From Trichosphaerium sp. ATCC 40318 (lineage: Eukaryota > Discosea > Flabellinia > Trichosidae): a stretch of DNA of 64,000 nucleotides. The notes under the pieces were generated by a model, which saw only the letters and a list, made by a program, of their open reading frames with translations, was not told the origin of the DNA and searched no databases. The DNA is taken from positions 62,001 to 126,000 of the forward strand of contig JALMLS010000578.1 of assembly GCA_038496445.1 (NCBI GenBank), given 5' to 3'. Shown here piece after piece: positions 10,262-21,985 of this stretch. Each line of letters starts with the position of its first letter. Positions within the stretch are counted from its first letter, which is position 1. The position numbers were made by a program, and so were the translations under genes.

Positions 10262-11505
10262 ATGCGCGTGGGCATTGCGTTCGTATTTGCTATCAGCTTC
10301 ATTACAGCGCAATCACTTGATTGTAAAAATATACAAGCACCAGACGGAGGCAAATACGACCTTAGCAACCTGGCTAAATTAGGTTCAAAAGTTGTAGAGG
10401 GTATGTTATTATTGTTTCTCCACTATGCTTTTAACCAAAACCCACGACGATGTATCTAGAAATAGCTGTTTTTAATCACGTGGTATTCGAAAACTTATTT
10501 TCGCGTGTTTTTGTGACAAATTGAATTTCTTGCCTTGTTCGCGTGTATATTCACGTGACACGCGTTGTAGGTGGCTCTCCTGGACAAAATTTTTATTACA
10601 AGTTCACTGTTTGCGGTAGCCCATTCTCTTGTGGCACAGCTGTACGTTTATGAGCGTAAATGGCTTGCTAAAGTACTTTCGTAGGGTTTTAGTCCAGAGT
10701 GCGCAAACGGTGGCGCAGCTTCGTGTAGAAGCATGAACCCAGAATTTATCAATCCAGCTCTTCAAACTTGCTGTGGTCAAATCAATGACGACACACAAGT
10801 CAGCCTGCGTGGCTTGGATGATGAAAAAGGTACTTTAGCAAGTAGTAGGTAACATTAAAGTACTGTAGGTGTACATTTTGAGTACACTGGAGGCTATCAG
10901 CAACGCAAGACTATCGTTGATGTTTTTTGTAACGAGAGGTACGATGGTGCGTACGCCGTCATAGCTTTGTGATGACTGTTATCGGAGACATTCGTTTTAA
11001 ATGATTCTCAAGGTCTTGAGAAGGTAATTTTCGATGACACAGACGAATTTAATTTAAAACTTGAAATCCTTTCGAAAGAGGTGAGGAGCAACCTATTCGC
11101 GTTCAATACATAAATTAACAGTACAGCTCAGGCCTGCCATGTTAAGAACACGTTACCCTTATCTATAGGCTCAATGATGTGCTTGGCTCTTGCTGGCCTC
11201 ATCATTTTGTACCTGGTGCGTACATTGTTACATTTTTTCTGGCTTTCTGACACTTTTTTCTCTACAGGCAATTGGCATTCCAATCAATCTTATTCGAAGG
11301 AAAAAAGGGTGGGAAATAATCCCTAATTGGACTTTGTGGAGCAACTTGCCCTGTACGTTCGGGACAGAAAAAAAAACTCTTTTCCATCAGTGGGCTAATA
11401 CGTTTGTTTGAAGCGTACGTCAAAGGTGGTTGCGGCTGTTTGAAGACGACATGTTGTGAAGAAGACAAATCTCAGAGGCCTGGACTACGCCCTATCATCA
11501 CATAG
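10262..11505 (+). CDS. MRH/Atg27-like type I membrane protein
   Basis: Signal peptide (MRVGIAFVFAISFITAQS) followed by a lumenal domain with the Cys pattern of mannose-6-phosphate-receptor homology/Atg27 proteins. Visible pieces are 'YDLSNLAKLG', 'FYYKFTVCGSPFSCG', 'ECANGGAASCR', 'FEYTGGY', 'FCNERYDG' and a terminal 'FNLKLEILSKE..ACHV'. A single membrane helix 'MMCLALAGLIILYLAIGI' is followed by a basic stop-transfer segment (RRKK) and a short tail with a Cys cluster ('GGCGCLKTTCCEEDK'), plausibly palmitoylated. Exons are small with 40-110 nt introns, and the stop is TAG at 11503. Family members sort hydrolases or Atg9 between Golgi, endosomes and vacuole. I cannot tell whether this is an Atg27 orthologue or another MRH receptor. 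Confidence 0.65.
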
Positions 11506-11860
11506 TTTTGGTGTGATTTATGAGCGGTTACAACGATTTGTTGATTGTAGCGTTATTCTGGAAGATTTGATTTTTTTTTTTGTAAATCGTTTACCAATAT
11601 ATTCTTCAGTATCGTGAGTGTATTGTAGGTAGTGCGTTGTTTACAGGTTTGACCGTTTTTAGCCGTAAAAATATTTGCCTACTAAAGTCTAAAATTGTAT
11701 CTAAACACCACCAAGCGCGTGTGAGAATACAATACTCAACACCAAGTCTTAGTTTGGGGTTATATAGCCAATCGCGATTTAATTCGCGTTATTCGCCTAT
11801 ATTAGACTCTTCAGCAGTCTAAAAACGCAAGGGGAGACAATTGGAAACTATTGATCAAAA
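11506..11860. other. intergenic, no gene seen
   Basis: 355 bp upstream of the first MORN gene. It holds a T-rich stretch and 'TATATAG' near 11760, possibly a core promoter. The open frame at 11637-11822 has no recognisable content. Confidence 0.4.
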
Positions 11861-12979
11861 ATGGATGAAGACGAGGTGTACTTCTACCAGCACACTTGGC
11901 CTAGCGGTACAAAATACGATGGGCAATTTCGTAAATCGTTGATGCATGGCCACGGCAAATTGACGTTTGCCAACGGCAACAGATACATCGGCGAGTTTAA
12001 AAAAGGTAAAAGGGACGGTAAAGGCACTTTTATATGGTCAGACGGCGAAAGATACGATGGGGATTTTGTATCTGGGCACAGAACAGGGTTTGGCGTGTAC
12101 TATTACAATAATGGCAATATATATTTTGGAGACTGGCTAGACGGCAAGAAACACGGTCAAGGCACACATCAGTACGCAAACGGCGACATTTATAGAGGTT
12201 GTTACGAGAATGGAAACAGAAGTGGATCTGGCGCTATGACGTTCGTAAATGGTAATACATTTGTTGGGCAGTACGCAAACGACAAAAGAAATGGAAAAGG
12301 TCGTTTTGAATGGGCAAGTGGCAATTTTTACGAAGGGCAGTTCAGAGACGATAAACGCGATGTACGTGATCAATTATCTTTATTTTGGAAGGCAAAACTT
12401 TCGCTTTTTTGGGTAAAATGCCAATTAAACCTTTAAAAAGGGCTCTGGTACATTCAAATGGGCGAGTAGTGGTACCATATATACTGGAGAGATGCGAGAA
12501 AATAAAAGAACCGGATACGGCAGTCTTGAGGTCGTTTCTCAAGGATTGCACTATAGAGGCGATTTCTTGGATGGTAAATTTCACGGTCAAGGTACTCTTG
12601 TTATTGCGAATTGCAATACGTACGAGGTAAGCAGTTTTTTTGACATGTGAAAAAAAAAATATCATAAATGTGTTGTTCGGAATGTTTTGGTATTGATCAC
12701 ACTACAAGGGCGGCTTTTATCAAGGAGAGAAGCATGGAACTGGAATTGCTTACAATGACACTACACAAGAACTTTATAAGGAACAGTGGCATTATGGCGA
12801 GTTGAGAAGCAGAAGACGAAGTATGTCATTTGTTCTTTTTTTCTTGTGGAAACTTTTCAAAAATTATGACTTACACTCCTTGCGCTATAGCCGTTCCTCA
12901 AGTTAGTGCTTGGCCATTCATGGTAGCAAAGTACAATATTCATAATAGTAATGCAACCATGAGAGTTAACAGAGGCTAG
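11861..12979 (+). CDS. MORN-repeat protein
   Basis: Starts ATG at 11861 (MDEDEVYFYQ). Ten consecutive MORN repeats of about 23 residues follow, each with the Y-x-G-x-[FW]...G-x-G pattern (for example 'YIGEFKKGKRDGKGTF', 'YFGDWLDGKKHGQGTH'). Splicing at GTACGTG (12361) to an acceptor near 12445 keeps the repeat phase exactly ('KRD|GSGTF'). A second intron starts at GTAAGCAG (about 12628) and a third at GTATGTC (about 12821). The C-terminal 30 residues after the last repeat are not repeat-like and end at TAG 12977-12979. MORN arrays bind membranes or act as elongated scaffolds at cytoskeletal structures. No catalytic domain is present. Confidence 0.8.
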
Positions 12980-12983
12980 GGGA

Positions 12984-14540
12984 ATGGATAAAGGTCAATT
13001 ACCCCGTGCTCACAGGAAAAAGAAAAAAAGCAAAAAAGTGGAGTTCAAAAATTACTTGCGTTTACCAGGTACAACTTTGCATCTATGCTACGAAACTAGA
13101 TTATTGATGAGTGTTTTTAATTAGATTCTTTCGCGAAACTACCTTATCTCAAGCATAAAATCTTCATTCACATTCTAGAATTTTTGGGACACGTGGTAAG
13201 CGCAAACATAATGTTTTATTTGCCTTTTTCCTCATTCCTCTGTTTTAGGATGTTTGTGAAAGTTGCTGTGTATCAAAAGGGTACGTTTGAAGCTTTGTTA
13301 ATGAGGCCCTCTGTATTTTAGTTGTTGTATAAGTATAATTAATTGTATTTGTGTAGATGGAATCTTGTCATTAGCGAAAATGATGTTTTGTGGGAAGTCA
13401 TGTGCAAGCGCCAGTGGAAAGAACTTTACTCATTTGCGACACCATTTATCCTTCCTGATTGGAAGACACTATTCATAGCAAGAAACGTGCGTCTGCAACA
13501 AAAAACGAGAAAAAAAGATTTACCCATTTGTTGTTGTATGCTTGCTGACTCCGTTTCTCTTGGTTTAGAATGTGTTTGCAAGAGATGATCAAAGAGAAGG
13601 TTGGGGTACATTCTATTGGCCAAATGGTAACAAGTACGTTGGAGAGTGGAAAGACAACAAGAGGTGTGGTACAGGTACGGCTTTTTTCCTGTTTCCTTGG
13701 TGTGCCAGTTGATTTGATTTTTTGTGAAGGCCTCATGTACTACAGCAACAAGGATATGTACCGTGGTGGCTTTAAGGAAGGTCGAAAACATGCTTGGGGC
13801 ATTTATGACTTTTTCAACGGTGGTCACTATGAGGGTTACTGGGATCGCGGTAGACTCCATGGTACGTACTTTTGAGGATGATTAAACATGTGAGCTAACA
13901 TGGTATGCTGTAAAGGACAAGTTAACGTTCGATACAACAGTGGCGATCGATTCTCTGGAGATTTTTTCAAAGGTGAAAAGACAGGTGAAGGATCTATGGA
14001 TTTTGCAAGAGGGTTAATAAAATCGTACACTGGTGAATGGAAGAGCGGCAAGCAAGAAGGGAAAGGCACTGAACTAGGAAGAGATGGTGAAGAGTATGAA
14101 GGTATCTTTATTAACGGTCAGAACACATCAAAACCTCAGCGTCTATCATACCATTACGCCTTTCCTGTACGTTTTTTTTTTCTTGAGGTATTGCAATGTG
14201 CTTTGGATTGATTTTTTTTACAGATAGAAGAGTGGATTGAAGCTGATTCTGATAGAAAACTTGCGCGTAAGAGACGCCGCCAATCTATTGCAAGAAAGCG
14301 TAGAAGGCAGCAAACACGTATGCGAAGTCATGATAGAAGCACATCTAGCATGCAGTAAGTACAGATCTTGTTTTTATTGTTTCTGTACAAAATTTCTTAC
14401 TTGGAATGTCAAGGAGTAATGGAAATGGTATGCATTCTCGCATTAAATCATCGTCCTCGTATGTGGACTCTGAAAGATCAGCGCAAAGACGTGAAGAAAC
14501 ATCAAAGCTTCAAGCAGCTTTCTCAGCTTCACGACACTAA
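12984..14540 (+). CDS. F-box and MORN-repeat protein
   Basis: ATG at 12984, only 4 nt after the previous stop. A basic N-terminus (HRKKKKSKK) precedes an F-box-like segment, residues about 30-80: 'LPYLKHKIFIHILEFLGH', 'CVSKGWNLVISENDVLW', 'CKRQW'. After the F-box come about six MORN repeats ('GWGTFYWPNGNKYVGEWK', 'YRGGFKEGRKHAWGIY', 'YEGYWDRGRLHG', 'FSGDFFKGEKTGEG', 'YTGEWKSGKQEGKG', 'YEGIFINGQ'). The C-terminal tail is strongly basic (RKRRRQSIARKRRRQQTR) then Ser-rich. F-box proteins recruit substrates to SCF ubiquitin ligases through Skp1, so the MORN array is the likely substrate or membrane module; this role is inference. At least five introns start GTACG/GTAAG. The stop is TAA 14538-14540. 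Confidence 0.75.
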
Positions 14541-15157
14541 GCGTCGTAACTACACCCTATTTTCTGCGTAATGTACCACAACGAAACAAAATAAGTTATT
14601 ATTACACGCGTATAAAGTACCTTTTTTTTTGGGCGAGTTTTCGCCCGTGCAACTTCTCTATGTGGTCAAGAACCCTCCAATATTTTTAGATATTCTGAGT
14701 TATTGATAACTCCTCGTAGTTTATTAAGGCCAAGGTGGCGTTGAGCACCATACCTAACAATGATGCCTTGATTTTTCGGTCTATTGGCAACATTTTACAG
14801 TTTACAACTTTTAAACGGTTTTGCAACGTTTTTCTTGAGTTCTGAAAAAAGAGCGCCTCAAAGCTAGCTTGTGCCAATAGCTCGTTTTTTCACAAAACAT
14901 GTCTACTTTTGTACTTGATTTCGTAGCTTTGTAGTATAGTTCGCGTAGAAAAGCCAGATAATCGAACTAGAAGGAAGTTCTATACTATTACGCCAGTGCG
15001 TTTAGTTTTCCTATTTTGGCCGCCTTTTAAAAGTCGGAGGGAGTTGTGTACACATTGCATGAGTTGTTGATAGACGTTTTAAGCAAAGAAAGAGACTATC
15101 CAAATATTTTATTTAAGTTTCTTTTTTTAATTTACATACTATTTACACGGCTTTTAA
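14541..15157. other. intergenic, no gene seen
   Basis: About 620 bp between the F-box/MORN gene and the LamG GPCR. It contains T-rich tracts and an inverted 'GGGCGAGTTTTCGCCC' palindrome (14630-14645) that could form a hairpin. Reading frames on either strand look random. Confidence 0.45.
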
Positions 15158-18100
15158 ATGAGCCACAACGCGTTCGGCGTTTTGAATACGCTTTCATTGT
15201 ACTGTTTTCTCTGTGTTGTACTGTTTCACTTTTCTGATGCCAATACACAAGCAGAACTTCCAGAACGCGCTGGAGGATGGTCCCTAGTTGTGGAAGGTAA
15301 GAACCAATCATTTTACGCTTTGTGGAGTTTACGTTGTGTAGAGGAACAGTTTCACTCTGAAACGGCTCTATTCAGTGCTCCGAACATCGACCAAATAACG
15401 GTAGCTCTTTGGCTAAAAAATACAATCCCAAGCAAGTTTGGGACAGTTTTCCAATACGTAAATAAAGACGCACATACGTCTACAGACGCGTTCGCTATCT
15501 ACTGGTACGAATAAATATAGCGTCATAACAAAATGATTTATGACTTTACCTCCTAGGTATTTTGATCTCTCAGTGGATATTCTAGACCAACGGTACGTTT
15601 ATCTCGTCACGAGTTTTTTAGGGAACAAGAGAAAAAAACGCAAATGCCTCAAACTCTAAGTTCTTTTGTAGTGTTTCTCTTTCTACAGACTCCCACACAA
15701 TATCCGATGGCCACTGGCATCATTTCGCAGTCACGTGGGAGAGCACAACGGGAGCAATGAAAATGTACCAAGACGGACAAATTTTACAAACTTCCACTGT
15801 TGTACGCTGAGGTTTTTTTATTTTTTTTACGTTTTTGCTTACTATTTATTTTAGGCCGTTGGTAAGCAAATACCAATGAGAGGACAAATATTCCTTGGCA
15901 AGGAGAGATATGGAGAGAAGTTTTACGGTCAATTAGATGAAGTTGTAATGTTCACAAAGGCTTTGACAGAATCAGAAATTGCTACACTTGCGAACCAAAA
16001 AATAGCTCTGACAGACCCAAATTATTCATCTGTGTTTGTATATTACGACTTTGACGATAGTGTCAACCCTTCCATAAGTTCTGATGGTACCACTCAGAGG
16101 TATTTATTCGCCTACTAATCATCCATGTAGCATCTGACAAAGGACCTCAGAACATACCAGGCCGTCTTGTTAATTCAAATGGTATATTTTTTTATTTTAT
16201 TTTACAGTGTATCCATACTGACATGTTTTCAAGGTGGTAATCGTAGAACTGTTTCTTTGATAAATATTGAATCTAGTCCACTCCATGTAATCAAAGTAGC
16301 TAGCGCTGGTTCTCAGGAAGTAATCAATTTACGTCCAACCAGTACGCGTATTACTAGCCTTGATGTTGTACTTACAGCAATCCTTTTACAGCTAGCTTAA
16401 GTGTACTCAGTTTGCCATCTCACGGAGATATTTTCACAAATACAATGGTTCCTCTCGCCAATGGAAATACGATTCCATCTCCTTTCACATTTGTATATGT
16501 TCCTCGAGTTTCTTTGACATCTCAAGTGTCAGATTCTTTCACTATGAATGTCGATGGAGAAAATACTACCGTATTGGTCTACCTTAATAGGTAATTTCGT
16601 CACTACGCTATAGTTTTCTGAATCACGTGTATAGGGCTCCTACTGCTCTAAATTTTGTGTTTGAAGGCCGTGAGGATGAAGATTCAGATATTGTTCTTGG
16701 AAGACGACTATATCCGGATTTAAAGGCAACTGGCTTCACGTGCGTATAATAATAACTCCATGGAACAGTATCACAACTGTTTATTGACTTTAAATAGGAG
16801 TGTTGATGCAGACAGCGATGATGTCATGGCGTACAGTGCGTATTGAATCTACCACACAAGCGTCTAACTGCTTGATAGTCACTCGTTCACCTGTAAATGG
16901 TGTTCTTAAATTGGCTGGCGATGTTGTACAAGGTCCTCTTCCTGTTGGTGGATTTTTCATTAATGACACTTCAATAACTGTATGTCTTAACTTGTTGGTA
17001 GTAAAGTGACTAACAAGTTGTGTTGTAGATAACGTACAAAGGTAACAGCCACTTGTTTGGAGAACAAATCGATTCTTTCTCGTACTTGTTGGAAGATATC
17101 AACGGTGCAAGATCTCAAGAAGAGAATGTCACCATTACTTTGCTTTCAGTACCAGACATACCAGCTGTCGATGTACGCCAGAGAGATAGCAAAATAAAGG
17201 TGTCATGCTTATTTTACGTATAGGCTTCGCAAGTATCGACTGATGAAGATACCGAAGTAGTGGTTACCATTTCTTGGATGTCTCTAGATAATGAAACACT
17301 GGGTATGGATATACTCTTATTTTTTTCTCAACTAAATGGTTGTTAGACGACGTTCTTCGTATTACACAACTTCCAACTCAAGGCCGCCTATTTCAGTATA
17401 ATGCTACAAGCCAAACACGTGGTGAAGAGATAATTTTGGGATCAACGGTTGAATTGGCTAAAGGGTGCTTACTTACCCAATAAAACAACAAATTTGCTAA
17501 GCTTCTTTTAAGTGCTTGGGCTAACTCATCCGCTTCGTCATCTTTTTGGGATGGTGCCTCAGGAAACTGGCACGTGGAACAACTAGAAGGCCCTGCCGAT
17601 ACCTTCCCTGCATACGGTGATATTCCAACTTCATGGGCTCCTTCTGGGCCCAATAGGGCAGAGTGGGTTGAAGTTACGTTTACTGAATCCGTTTTTCCAC
17701 AACAAATTGAGGTACGAGTTTTATTTTACTTGCTTTGAAGTATGATTTCTAACATTATTGTAAACCAGATATACGAAACCTACTACCCTGGTAATGTTGT
17801 GGATGTACTAGTATTCAACGAAGAAGTAAACAGATGGTTGTCCATCTCTAATCCAGAAACAAATGAGAATTTGTTCATCTCTGGTAAGCTAAATCTTTGT
17901 TACAGCTAAATGTGAACTTGTTTTTTAGGTCAATCTCGTGTGTTTTCACCAAACATATGCCCTATACCTTTCAAAACACGCAAAGTTCGTATTGAGACCC
18001 AGCCGGGTGGAGAGGGAGCATTTGTGGAGTTTGATGCTGTAAGACTTTGGGGCACATCTCAAATTGACAGGCAAGAACGAGAACAACCCTTTTTGCATTT

Positions 18101-20185
18101 GCCAAGGTGTCTAACATCAATATTACAGTTCTATTGTTACTGATCCACAAGGACGAGTTGTATACGTTCCAAACCAAGACGCCAACGGATTAGATACATT
18201 CAAGTATCTCGTAAACGATTGCAAGTACTATCTACGATTCAGGGACTTGGGTTTGTTAGACTCTCACGTCAACGTACGTCCAGCCCTTTAGGTTGCCACA
18301 AGAATTATTAACAAATATGGTGCTCTAGGTTACCATCAATCCTATTAATGACGTTCCTGTTATTATACCTACACCGATTGACACTACTCTGGAAGAGACA
18401 ACAAATATTGTGTTAGATATAGGCGATGTGGATAATGATGCGCTCAGTGTCACTATTACAAAGCTCCCAGAAGGGGGCACGTTACAACAACTTGGGAAAG
18501 CGCTCACAAACGTACCTGTTCAAGTACGATTTAAGAGTGTGACTATGTCGTTCTCATTCACTTTAGGTAAACGCAAGTACACTATCATATGTATCAGATA
18601 AGTCACAATGTGTCACATTGCAAGAAAAGGCTCAGGTTTACTTCAAATACCGCGTTTCCGATGGAATCCTCTCTTCAGATGAGGCGCAAGTGAATATCAC
18701 CATAAAGTGCATAAGTACGTATCTCTTTTGAGCGCACTAATTCTGGTTTTTAACTTTTTCTGTAGACTTTGTGAGTACACGCGAAGTGAGCGATAGCGTT
18801 TCGTACTCACTCATCGTCTGCTCGATAATTTGTGTGATTGCTGTATGCGTTGCTTTGTTCCTCGTATTCTATTGGAGAGACACGGCTACGATGATTCGCG
18901 TATCGCCTCTATTCTGCGCCTTGAATCTGGTTGGAGCATTATTGTTGTGCATAAGTCCAATCTTGCTTGCTTCTGAGGTAATCCTTTGCACTGTTTTATG
19001 CCTATTCTAACCAATTAAACCCTAGCTCAATACATGTATGCCATGGTCATGGTTTGCGTTGTTAGGCATTACTATGTTTGTGTCACCTATCATCGTAAAG
19101 ACATACCGTGTCGATAAGATATTCCACGCCAAGAAGATGATTGCAAAAGTAATCACAAACAAAGATCTCGCTCCAATGGCTACCATTTTAACTGTCATCC
19201 AACTTGTACGTGTACTATACTTCTATAATGTAAAATTAATGGCGTTTTAGCTATTGTTGATAGTATGGACAGCCGGATGGAGGCTTGAGAAGAAGCTATT
19301 TGACGTGCCTAATGTTCCATTTGAGAACGTCAAGATCTGTTCAGGCCGCTTTGATGTTGTATTCTGGGGCATTGAGGCTGTTTACGTGGCTGCCATACTC
19401 GTTGCAGGATGTGTACTTGGTACGCATTTTAAAGGACAACGGATAGTCACAGGCAGAGTCCTTTATTTACATTCTTTTTCATACCTTTTTTTAAGACTAC
19501 GGATGCCCTCTTATTGTTATTTTAGCGCTACGAACAAGGAACATTAATCTGGGTAGTTACAAAGAGACAAAGGAGATCCTGTTTGCTATATATAACTTCA
19601 GTTTTGTTATTATTATACTGACACCCATTGCCATCTTTTTACGTCATGATCCTAATACTTTCACAATAATTATTGGATTTGGTACTTTGTTCGCTACTAT
19701 CGTCAGCGTTTTAGGTAATGTTTATCACTATTTCTTGAAGCTAAACTCACTTTATCATAGCCTTGTATGTCATGAAGTTCTATCGTATTGCAGTTGGCGC
19801 TGAAAAGTTAACAAACAGAAGCAGCACATTGACTAATGGCACTGGCGGAGGTACGGATTGAAAGCAATTTTGTGTTTATGCGACAAGTGTCTATTTAGGC
19901 CAATTCTTGCGTCGTCAGCTCTTTAAAAGAAGAGTTATAGACTACAATAAGCGTATGTAGTACTCACTAATTATGTGTAGATACTACCAGGGTAAGTGGT
20001 GCCGTATCAGAGGCCAAAAATCATAACAACCACAAATCACATCGAAAACTTAAAAAATCTAAAGCTAAAAAAGTACGTTGGTCAAACAAGACCATTGTAC
20101 ACAATTGAGCGCTAAATGGTTTACCTTTTAGGCAGATACAGTGGTTGAGATATCCATGGATGAAGAACAATCCATAGATGCTTAA
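15158..20185 (+). CDS. class C GPCR with LamG and cadherin-like ectodomain
   Basis: Start ATG 15158 with a signal peptide ('LSLYCFLCVVLFHFSDA'). Residues about 40-250 are a concanavalin/LamG fold ('ITVALWLKN', 'DGHWHHFAVTWESTTG', 'FYGQLDEVVMFTKALTESE'). Next come cadherin-like/Ig repeats with '[IV]N.AP', 'DSFSYLLEDINGA', 'INDVPVI' and 'FKYRVSDG'. Between them lies a galactose-binding-like module near 17520-18080 ('WVEVTFTESVFPQQIEIYET'). The 7TM begins near 18770. Class C marks are 'IIVKTYRVDKIFHAK' after TM3 (19098), the conserved 'TAGWRLE' of TM4, and TM7 'LFATIVSVLALYVMKFYR'. The tail is basic (KSHRKLKKSKAKK) and ends at TAA 20183. This layout resembles large orphan adhesion-type class C receptors of protists. 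The ligand is unknown. Confidence 0.85.
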
Positions 20186-20406
20186 AATCCATTCTTTTTT
20201 GTACCGTCATGATTCAAAATGGCAACAGTACAAGCAACACTTATGCAGGCTTCGCACCTACTATTTTGTACAATAAAAATACTGCACTTTTGCACAAGAA
20301 AATGTTAGCATTAGTAACAATTTCTTTGGCTAAGGAAGTAAACCAAACACGTTTTAATAGAATCTAGAAAAACAAGTTGCACATATCGTTTTTATTTATA
20401 TTTTTT

Positions 20407-20416
20407 GTCACGTGAC
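20407..20416. promoter_or_regulatory. perfect 10-bp E-box palindrome
   Basis: GTCACGTGAC, a perfect palindrome 43 bp upstream of the NBP35 start codon. It is the core recognition sequence of bHLH/bZIP factors. Similar CACGTG sites precede other starts in this window. Confidence 0.4.
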
Positions 20417-20458
20417 AGGTTTGCACATTAAGCACAAGTCAAACACTTATTTTCACCA

Positions 20459-21914
20459 ATGGAACGTACTGGTGAAGGCGAAGCTGGGTGCCCATCGAAT
20501 ACAAAGGATATTGGTAAAGCATCACAATGCGCACAATGTCCTGGAAAGCAGCTATGCCAAAAAATGTCGAACGGAAACCCAGGTGCAATAGGGTAGCTTT
20601 ACAGCAGCCTATTTACTAATATATAGCCCAAAAAAACGTAAATGTACGCATGAAGGCAATTGGCCGCAAGATACTTGTAATGTCCGGTAAAGGAGGTGAG
20701 TGCGCGTAATTGGCCACTGTTTAACGTCTACATAAATTTTCATTCGCTTTCCAACGGGTTTAATCAATTAAGGTGTTCAACTGGTTTACGCGGCGTAGGA
20801 GTTGGTAAATCAAGCGTTGCAAGCCAACTAGCAGTATCTTTGGCCAAACAAGGATTCAAAGTTAGTAAATAGCGCCACAATCACTATTTACATAATGGTT
20901 AGGTTGGACTAGCGGATTGCGATATAACAGGACCAAGTATACCGAGGTAGCATGCTTTTCTGAAAGAAAATAGGATTGATTGTTGATCAAAATATAGAAT
21001 GTTTGGCGTAGATAACGAACAAGTACTGCAAACTGCTTACGGTTGGCTACCTGTCCAATCCAAGAAATACCCTGAACTGCACATTGTATCGATTGGATTC
21101 CTCCTAAAGTCTACAGGTAACCCCATTTGGTGCTTGTAATGTAGGTTGCTTATGTTTTAAAATCTGAAGGATCTGCAGTTATTTGGAAAGGACCAAGAAA
21201 GACATCCATGATACAAAGATTCTTCAAAGATGTTTATTGGGGAAAGAAAGATTTCTTGATTGTAGATACACCGCCTGGCACTTCAGACGAACACTTGGCT
21301 ATTGCTGCTTCCCTCAATCCAACACTCAATTCTGAGTCAGGCGATGGTGTCGTGCTTGTTTCAACGCCACAAGAATTGTGCAGAGTAACAGTAGCAAAAC
21401 AGGTGCGTCATAAAATTACTCTACACCTTCTACTCACTTAGGGTTCGCGTAGATAAACTTCTGTAGAAAATCCTCACTGCCACTCATTGGTCTCATTGAG
21501 AATATGGCGTACTTTCAATGTCCTTGTTGTGAGGCACGTGCAATGATGGCTTTATTTGTTGATTTTTTGGTTACAGCAAAGTTGACTAAAAATGAGTGGT
21601 AGGAGAAAACGCCAATATTTGGTAAGCCTCAGATAAATGCCGCTTCCTTGGGCAAAGAATATGACATACCAATACTCGGTTCGCTTCCTTTTGACCCGGT
21701 ACACTTTTTCGCACTTGATTTTTGTCTGAATAGTTTTTTGACTGTTCATCTCGTTGGTTGTTTGACAGTTTTGATTTTTTTCTTTAACTACGCCCATCAC
21801 TTTGCTTGCTAACCCATATATCAGACTCTTTGTAAGGGCACTGACACGGGAGATGTTATACCTTTGAAAGTGTTGGACGATATATCAATAGCGTTGGTAA
21901 AGTCAACGCGCTGA
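20459..21914 (+). CDS. NUBP1: cytosolic Fe-S cluster assembly scaffold NBP35/NUBP1
   Basis: The N-terminus has the NBP35-specific ferredoxin-like cysteines '[20 protein letters not shown]' plus 'LC'. It is followed by the deviant Walker A '[16 protein letters not shown]' (split by an intron after SGKG), '[12 protein letters not shown]', '[15 protein letters not shown]', Walker B '[16 protein letters not shown]', and the C-terminal '[14 protein letters not shown]' with the CPxC pair that bridges a second 4Fe-4S cluster. '[20 protein letters not shown]' completes the fold. The protein is a P-loop NTPase that assembles 4Fe-4S clusters for cytosolic and nuclear apoproteins with CFD1. One intron (about 21402) must use the acceptor 'GGTTCGCGTAG' to keep '[18 protein letters not shown]' in frame. 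The intron near 21540-21600 is unresolved. The stop is TGA 21912. Confidence 0.93.
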
Positions 21915-21985
21915 AGTGAATTCTATCTCATTTTTTTCTGGTTGTACAACACGTGATCAGAAAAGAGTTGTGTACTCATGAGTAT

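Noticed and set aside
14630-14645. GGGCGAGTTTTCGCCC hairpin as a terminator
   Set aside because: It looks like a rho-independent terminator stem, but that mechanism does not apply to this nuclear eukaryotic DNA. It may be chance.
21402-21500. Apparent frameshift in NBP35 before the CPxC motif
   Set aside because: Using the acceptor 'GGTTCGCGTAG' restores '[18 protein letters not shown]' in frame.
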